DNA of 64,000 nt from Cyanoderma ruficeps (taxonomy: Eukaryota; Chordata; Aves; Passeriformes; Timaliidae), in NCBI GenBank assembly GCA_008694505.1, contig VZDJ01000063.1:5355468-5419467 (forward strand). The letters run 5' to 3'. The translations under genes were made by a program, and so were the position numbers. The notes under the pieces are model-generated. The model saw nothing but the letters and a program-made list of their open reading frames with translations, ran no database searches and was not told where the DNA came from. Of the stretch, positions 59,061-64,000 are shown one piece after another (the stretch's first letter is position 1; each line of letters starts with the position of its first letter).

Positions 59061-59714
59061 TCTCCCTGGCTCTGCTCCGTGCTCCCCCGCTGCAGGGACC
59101 ATCATTGCTGCCGTGCTGCTCCCATCGCAGCCCACGTGGAGCTGCACAATTACCGCTGCCTTATCACCTCGGGACCTGCTGAAGCAAAATGCCTGTGGCA
59201 ACAGCCGGGAACATCTTTCCCTCAGCTCCCTCAGTGCTGTCAGGAGTGTGGAAGTACCCAGCACTCAAAGAGCTTTAACCCCTGCAGCACAGCCGAGCTG
59301 TGGAACTTCTGGTTTTTGAGCTGCTTTCCTTCACGTGGGCTGGGCTGGTGTTCCCACACCTCCTGCTGAGGCTGCTGCATCTCTCAGGAATATGGAAATA
59401 GCCTCACAAGGGCAGTGAGACTTCAGGGTCTGCAGGAAACTGGACCTCAGCGAAGTTTGGCTTTTTTGTCTTCACCTGCTCCTCCTGCAGTCTCAGACAG
59501 GTCTGGAAACGCCCTGTGCTGCAGCATCTGCCCCCAGCAGCAAAGCCCTGGCCTCTGGTCTGGCCCTGAGCAATGGGACAGTGTGGCCAGAGGATGAGGG
59601 AAGGGATTCTGCCTCTCTCAGATGGGACCCCACCAGCAGCTCTGCCTCCAGCTGTGGGGTCTTCATCATTGGACAGGAACCAACTGGAGTGAGGCCAGAG
59701 CAGGCTGTGGTCAC

Positions 59715-60140
59715 TCTGAGGGCTGGAGCCCCTCTGCTCTGAAGCCAGGCTGGGAGAGCTGTTCACCTGGAGAAGAGAAGGCTTTGGAGAAAGCCCCTTC
59801 AGGCCTTGGAAGGGGCTCCAGGAGAGCTGGAGAGGTACTTGGGACAGGGGATGGAGGGACAGGACAAGTGGGAATGGTTTCCCACTGCCAGAGGCTATGG
59901 AGAGATGGGATATTGGGAAGGAATTGTTCCCTGGGAGGGTGGGCAGACCCTGGCACAGGGTGCCCAGAGCAGCTGTGGCTGCCCCTGGATCCTTGGGAGT
60001 ATCCATGTTCAGGCTGGACAGGGCTTGGAGCAGCCTGGTCTAGGGGAAGGTTTCCCTGTCCATGGCAGAGGATTGGAACAAGATGGTGTTCAAAGCCCCT
60101 TCCAACCCAAACCATTCATAATTCTTTGATTCTCTGATAC
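59715..60140 (+). repeat. CR1 3' region, about 425 bp
   Basis: CTCTGAGGGCTGGAGCCCC, GGAATGGTTTCCCACTGCC, GGCACAGGGTGCCCAGAGC and the tail CATTCATAATTCTTTGATTCTCTGA. A 200-codon minus-strand frame runs through it and is not a gene. Confidence 0.9.
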
Positions 60141-63100
60141 CCTTCCTGCAGTGCCATGAGCCTCTCTTCTTCCCCTGGGCTGTTGTGTGGAGTCATTCCA
60201 AATCCCTGCACAACCCTGAGACTGCCAGTGTTCAGAGTTTCGGTTTCATGTGATTGTAGGGCAGGATTGTTTTCTCCCAAACCCTCCAAGGACCAGCCCA
60301 TGGGGCACATCCATCAGTGGCATCTCTGTACCTGGCCCCAGCTGAGGTGACCGCTGCAGAGGCCAAACCCTACGAGCAAACACTCATCAGTGCTTTGTTC
60401 ACTGAGCCCCAGGAGTGTTGGAGAGCCTGGATTCACTGACCACCCGGAGTGCAGGAGAGCCTGGGTGACCCACTCACTTCACCCACCTGAACACCTGGAT
60501 TGGAACCAGAGGCTGGCAGACAAGCTGTGTGATGACAACTGACAGGAGAAATTCATCTTCATTACTCACAGTCCCTACACAGCCACACCCAGAGAACCCC
60601 CTGCAAGGATCTCACCGCTGAGAGCCCACCCAAGGCCCCAGCTCTGATTTCCCTATGAGCAGACCTCATTTCCAGCTGGGAGCACCTTGGATTAACTAAC
60701 ACACACCTGTCCCTGGGTTCTTGCAGCCCCCAGAGCCTGGGCAGCTCTCCCCTCCACACTCCCACTGGAGTTAACATTGCTTAAAACCTCGGTGACATCG
60801 ATTAATGAGGAGGAGAGAACTGTGCAGGGCCACCTGCAATGACCTTGATGGAAACCCTTGAGGAGGGAGTTAATTCCGGACTCTTGCCGCGCTCGGCTCG
60901 GAGGGGATGCGAGCTCTGCCATCTCCCAAGCAGCTCTGGAAACAAACAAGTTGACAAATGAGGCTGCCTCTTAATGAAGCCGCAGCCAAAGTCAATACTC
61001 GGCCCTTCTATCAGGGCACAGATCAAAGATGGTCTCAAGGGCAAATGACCTCGGCAGGGGTGGGACAGCTGTCACTCGGAGGAGGGAAGGGATGGCTCGG
61101 AAATGAAAAGGAGCAGCCTCAGAAGCAGAGGGAAACAAGGGCAACTTGGAGAAGCAGAAAGGAAAGGGATTTAGAAAAAGAGACGTGCAGAAGTTTGGGG
61201 AAGCCTTTCTTCCAGGCTTGGAGAGCTCTGTCTGCAGTTAAATCTGTTTGTTAATGTCCTGGTATTCTGTCTGTCTCCACCATCACTGCCACACACCCAG
61301 AGTTACATCCTCACAAACCTGCATTTCAGCTGTTTCTCTGCAGAAGTTTTCCTTCTCCTCCCACCTAGCTGACACAAGACTGAGATGGGGAAGGGTTAAG
61401 GTTCCCCCATCTGTTTACAAGTATCTTGACAGGTTTAAAACTTCACCTTCAAGTTGGGTACACTTGGGGTGATTTTCTGGGGGCAGGGATGGACAAGAAG
61501 GAAGGAAAACAGCACAACAGATAAGGAGACACCTCCCACAACAGCAAATCAGCTCCCCAATAGCTACAGCTGTTTGCAGCTTGGAGGAAGGATATTCTCA
61601 CCAGGAAGTTGAAGAGTCCAGCTGCTTTAGATCCATCAGTGTCCACTGCACCCTCCGAGCCACCACTTCTGGCCATCCCCTGTCCCAAGGAGCAGCTTCA
61701 CTGCAGGGAATGGCCGGGACAGGAGCCCTGTGGTGGGCACTGTGAGCTGGGACTCACCTGGGACAGGCCACACCTGATCCCAGCCTGGATGGAATTCCAT
61801 TCCCCTCCTCTGGCTGGCTGAGGGAGCAGGTTCCTGGGGCAGGGATTGTTCCCTCCCCATTTGGGAGGTGCCACAGCACCTGGCCCAGCATGGACTTGAC
61901 CCTCAGCTGAAGGGTTCTGCTGCTCTGAGCCCAACCAGTCCTTTCCTGTCTCCAGAAAAATCCACCGGCAGCTCGGCTCCCCCTCTGAAAGCTCCAGGAT
62001 TGAACACTGGTCTGAGCTGGCAGCATCAACGACCCAGCACACTTATCTCCAGGTCAGCCTAAATATTTTATTTAGCTTCTAAAGGAGTCAATGCCTTTCT
62101 CTCTTTCTTCCTTTATTTTAAATCTCGGAATGCTACTGACTCTCATGAATATTGATGAGGATCATTAGTCACTGAACATTTCACTTCCCTTCTCTTTTTC
62201 CCCATCTATATAAAAGCTTTGTCTTTGTTAAAGGGGGGGAAAAAAAAATCCATCTCAAGTTGTATCTCTGGATATGCTTTAAGATTAGCTCCATTAATAC
62301 ATTTCTAGAGGAGCAAATCCCCATGGGAGCAAATCCTGGGTGCAAAAGGGCACAGAGATACTGACCCCGAGGCTGGAGCTGCACTGCCGAGAACTGGGAA
62401 GGTTTGTGGCTGATGTTCTCTGCCCTGTGAAGGTTCATGGTGGCAGCCTTGGGTATAAATATAAATAATCCTTGCATTGGCTGCCTGGCCTGGGGGATTC
62501 CACTCACCCACCCCCTCACACACGATCCCTACCTGTCCTGCAGGTTTTTCACCATTCCCACTCCTTCCATCTTCACCAGCCTCACCCTGAAGGCTTCAAT
62601 CACACTGAGTGAACAAAGGTGAGGGGGTTTGGCCAGACACAGCAAATAACTTGGGGCGAACAAGCAACGCAGGACTTGCAGCGTTCAGCTGGATACTTCA
62701 CAACCAGATTTCCTGTTTCCTTATGATAAGAAAGGATTTTTTAGAGGGCTTTAAAATCAAGTCAGCTCCAACGCAGACATGTGCATTGCTGGGTGCTTGG
62801 CAGTGTCTTTCAGTCAAATCCAACACAGTCCCACTTCACTGAGGAATAGAAACAGGATCATTTTGCTGGCCTGAAACACAAATTTTCATCCCCTTTTGTC
62901 ATTACAGGAGTGAAACAGAGCTGCCTCACGCTGCTCCTGTAAGAGAGGAGCTTCATGCTGCAGGTCGGGACTGCAGGGATGGGGTTACGTGACACACAGG
63001 GGATGGAGCTTCAAAATGAGTTATTTGAGCCTTTTCCAAGCACAGCAAAAGCACTGGCTCCCCGGTGCCCAGAACACCAGAGGGTTTCATCTTCACACCA

Positions 63101-63714
63101 GCCTTAGCTCCCACCCCACAGCCTGTTGGGCTGGAAGTGCTCCAGCACTCCAGTTTCTGCTCACAGTTGCACAGCAGATTTCCTCGTGCTGGCTTGAGAG
63201 CCATTTCCATGGCAGGCCTGGCTGTTTGTCGATCCCGAGTGTGTCTCACGGTGGGACTTACAAGGCTGCAGTGGTTTTTATTGATATTCTAAGTGACAGG
63301 AGCTTGGTACTGCTTCATTGCTCCAGTCTCGGCAGCAGCAAACCATCTCTGCCTGCAGAAAGCATGAGGCTGCCTCCAGGAGAGGGAGGTTGGAGATCCA
63401 GAGCAGGCAGGAACAATCCTGGTGTCTCCTTGCATCCCTGTGTGCACTGCAGTGTCTGTGCCCCAAGAGTGCCCCCCAAAATAGCAGAAATGATGCTCTC
63501 CCTTTCTCCAGCCTTGGGTAGACATGTCCTGTCACAATCCTGCCCCCTTCCTGACCAAAATGTCTTCCAGATACCTTGAGAGCTGGAGACTTCCACACAG
63601 CCAGGCTATCGTGTCCATGTCAGGGGGATTTACAGCATCAGCAGCACCTGACTCGATGGCAGAGCCACATCTGCCTGTCCAGGCTCTGCTCTGCTGGTCA
63701 CCGTGTCCTTTATT

Positions 63715-63795
63715 GGTGCTCTGGCAGTGGTGGGTTATTGGTTGGACTCAGTGATCTCTGAAGTCTTTTCCAGTCTAAACAGCTCCATGATCCTG
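63715..63795 (+). repeat. CR1 terminal fragment
   Basis: GGTTGGACTCAGTGATCTCT, then CTTTTCCAGTCTAAACAGCTCC and ATGATCCTG. Confidence 0.8.
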
Positions 63796-63861
63796 TGTCA
63801 GCAGCGTGACTGGGATCACTGATCACACTGTCAGCAGTGTGACTGGGATCACTGATCACAC
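63796..63861. repeat. 33-bp tandem duplication
   Basis: Two copies (63796-63828 and 63829-63861) differ at one base: TGTCAGCAGCGTGACTGGG, then ATCACTGATCACAC. It starts directly at the CR1 tail, and each unit holds overlapping GATCAC/GTGATC-type palindromes. Confidence 0.9.
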
Positions 63862-64000
63862 TGCCACCAGCAGCCTCCCTGGCAGGATCCCCATGGACAC
63901 AATGGAGGAAAGCTAAACGACAGACCCCAGGCAGCAGCAGCAGCTCTGCAGAGAGGGGAGAACTATCAGCAGATGCAGCTCCAAGGGAAACTCAACCTGG

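Larger units (their letters stand above)
46511..64000 (-). other. KIRREL3: KIRREL3 upstream intron, near end (at least 17.5 kb)
   Basis: This stretch precedes acceptor CCTGTCCAG and runs off the window. I looked on the minus strand for the short upstream coding exon that encodes the linker after the signal peptide (ending near MNEG in mammals) and did not find it, so the intron probably continues beyond 64000. It holds several CR1 fragments, a 33-bp tandem duplication and AT-rich blocks. Stretches 48000-50090, 50610-53520, 54000-56050, 57770-58930 and 60140-63700 show no gene. Confidence 0.75.

Noticed and set aside
59404..60006. A 200-codon minus-strand open frame.
   Set aside because: Antisense frame through a CR1 and its flank.
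1..64000. tRNA, rRNA, snRNA or known microRNA genes.
   Set aside because: No cloverleaf with A and B boxes, rRNA core or recognised hairpin was noticed on either strand. A covariance-model search was not possible.

Overview
The window is vertebrate nuclear DNA, almost certainly from a bird. Coding sequence is sparse and split by introns with GT-AG borders. About thirty fragments of CR1 retrotransposons, the dominant interspersed repeat of bird genomes, lie on both strands, and a solo retroviral LTR sits inside one of them. The order of bird cannot be fixed from sequence alone. Nothing looks bacterial or viral in organisation, and nearly all long open frames are chance frames or run through CR1.

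The only gene I can support is KIRREL3 (kin of IRRE-like 3, NEPH2), on the minus strand. Four exons are visible in transcription order: 46361-46510 and 44028-44177 (together Ig domain 1), then 3968-4125 and 292-442 (together Ig domain 2). Their splice phases join into about 203 codons of unbroken reading frame, closely similar to mammalian KIRREL3 from about residue 46 to 248. The promoter, signal peptide and earlier exons lie beyond 64000. Ig domains 3-5, the membrane segment and the cytoplasmic tail lie beyond position 1.

Layout by position: 1-442, end of one intron and the last visible exon. 443-3967, a 3.5-kb intron with two CR1 pieces. 3968-4125, exon. 4126-44027, a 39.9-kb intron between Ig1 and Ig2. 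This intron holds most CR1 copies, the solo LTR (13877-14227), three minisatellites (36-bp at 19641, 19-bp at 29052, 18-bp at 39732), two CpG-dense patches (31.6 kb and 36.1-36.6 kb) and several AT-rich, homeodomain-site-rich blocks that look like conserved non-coding elements. 44028-44177, exon. 44178-46360, a 2.2-kb intron. 46361-46510, exon. 46511-64000, the near end of the next upstream intron, with more CR1 and candidate regulatory blocks but no recognisable exon.

The observations most worth checking are two indel-free minisatellites with higher-order structure, a 160-bp segment inside a CR1 whose two halves each recur elsewhere in the window, a CpG island in the large intron that could be an internal promoter, and the nested solo LTR. 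I found no convincing new multi-gene system.
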